DNA of 13,386 nt from Spirochaeta sp. UBA2779 (lineage in GTDB: Bacteria > Spirochaetota > Spirochaetia > DSM-2461), in the NCBI GenBank assembly GCA_002352375.1, contig DEIH01000252.1, positions 1-13,386 on the forward strand, in the 5' to 3' direction. Made by a program: the position numbers and the translations under genes. The notes under the pieces were generated by a model. That model saw only the letters and a program-made list of their open reading frames with translations, was not told the origin of the DNA and made no database searches. Of the stretch, positions 12,729 to 13,386 are shown piece by piece (positions within the stretch are counted from its first letter, which is position 1; each line of letters opens with the position of its first letter).

Positions 12729-13322
12729 TCAGCTCCCGAAACGATCCAGCTGTCGCTCGAAAGCCGAAAGATGATTCAGCGACCCTTTAAGAAGATTCTC
12801 ATAAACCATTAGAATGGAGTCTTCATTGGTCTCGGCAATCAAGCTTTCAAGGTCTTTGATATCCAGTACCTCAATAGCTTTCCCGACTGCCAGAGCATCT
12901 GCCAGTGATGCTTCACCCTGTGTTGTCAGATCCTCATACAAATCTGCCAGAAGAGGACTGGTAAATACCCCGTATTCCGGATCCATCACTACAGGATCGG
13001 CAATTTCATAAGCCTCAAGGAGTTGAGCCATTTGGTCCATATGAACCTGCTCACTGCCGGCGATATTGGAAAACACACGATGATTCCAGACATCATACAG
13101 ATAAAGGTAGACATCCCGAGCCAGTTTTTCCTCTTCCCGCATAAGAAGAAGTCCGTCAATCTCAGCTTCATTCAAGGCGTCAGGGTCGGCCGAATCGAAT
13201 ATAGCCTGGCAGTCATCACACATTTCGTGTGAACTGTTACCCGGGCCATTACCCCATGCGTTGACTCCCAGAATCATGGTGATAACTACGATAATTACGA
13301 GTAAAGATACTTTCCTGTTCAT
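12729..13322 (-). CDS. Exported DUF2202 ferritin-like protein
   Basis: A protein of about 197 residues with a signal peptide (RK then hydrophobic 5-20, probable cleavage after VNA, residue 22) and a DUF2202 domain (about 50-195), a four-helix ferritin-like family of uncharacterised activity. Conserved family blocks are present: MREEEKLARDVYLYLYDVW (61-79) with E64/E65, FSNIAGSEQVHM (84-95) with E91 and H94, GVFTSPLLADLYEDL (118-132), AIEVLDIKDLESL (149-161) with E151 and D154, and VYENLLKGSLNHLSAFERQL (173-192) with E175 and H184. These Glu/His residues are candidate di-metal ligands by analogy with ferritin-like proteins. A Cys pair (MCDDC, 35 and 38) follows the signal peptide. I chose the ATG at 13322 because AGGAGT lies 6 nt upstream; ATGs at 13346 and 13364 are in frame but would put extra residues before the signal sequence. 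It is convergent with the efflux operon. Confidence 0.9.
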   Translation of the reverse strand: MNRKVSLLVIIVVITMILGVNAWGNGPGNSSHEMCDDCQAIFDSADPDALNEAEIDGLLLMREEEKLARDVYLYLYDVWNHRVFSNIAGSEQVHMDQMAQLLEAYEIADPVVMDPEYGVFTSPLLADLYEDLTTQGEASLADALAVGKAIEVLDIKDLESLIAETNEDSILMVYENLLKGSLNHLSAFERQLDRFGS

Positions 13323-13350
13323 TTTATTACTCCTGTTAATATTCATTTTG

Positions 13351-13368
13351 TATAGTATCTCCACTATA
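13351..13368. promoter_or_regulatory. Inverted repeat with -10-like element upstream of the DUF2202 gene
   Basis: TATAGT (13351-13356) and ACTATA (13363-13368) are perfect 6-bp inverted arms with a 6-bp spacer. On the minus strand TACTAT (13357-13352) could be a -10 box, giving a leader of roughly 20-25 nt with the AGGAGT site. No convincing -35 box is visible within the window. The dyad overlapping the -10 could be an operator. Confidence 0.3.
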
Positions 13369-13386
13369 TATAAACAGTATGTGAAC

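Overview
The window reads as an ordinary chromosomal segment from a diderm (two-membrane) bacterium with a GC content that looks near 50%. The diderm inference rests on an RND efflux pump with a lipoprotein-type periplasmic adaptor and an exported HtrA/DegP protease. Gene content and style (UMF1-type MFS carrier, lax lipobox, DUF2202 protein) are compatible with a free-living spirochaete, but that is a guess and no marker gene settles it. I saw no tRNA, rRNA, CRISPR array, insertion sequence or integrase.

Left part (1-2086, minus strand): a tightly packed run transcribed leftward holds a UMF1/Atg22-like MFS permease, a short tetratricopeptide protein (start overlaps the permease stop), a 77-residue protein of unknown function (coupled by a TAATG junction), and the first 35 codons of proC (pyrroline-5-carboxylate reductase), cut by the window edge.

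Middle (2087-7363, plus strand): after a divergent control region with three tandem 11-bp TTGA-type repeats come an OmpR-family response regulator and its sensor kinase (overlapping genes), then a DegP/HtrA-type periplasmic serine protease, a strong intrinsic terminator, and a second, partnerless sensor histidine kinase. The obvious reading is an envelope-stress module: kinase senses, regulator responds, protease acts in the periplasm. The second kinase begins only about 13 bp after the terminator and a promoter-like sequence places its transcript start at the start codon itself.

At 7326-7893 (minus strand) sit two overlapping reading frames: a short one with a winged-helix-like motif and a three-helix membrane protein. 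They may be two genes or one gene split by a frameshift. The membrane protein overlaps the end of the second kinase tail to tail.

Right part (8058-12664, plus strand): an RND permease and its adaptor, joined by a TAATG junction, make a two-gene tripartite-efflux operon without a local outer-membrane channel gene. The permease has what looks like an extra hydrophobic hairpin in its central loop, and the adaptor has an unusually long Pro/Gly-rich N-terminal tether. A 19-bp bidirectional terminator separates it from a convergent DUF2202 ferritin-like exported protein (12729-13322, minus strand).
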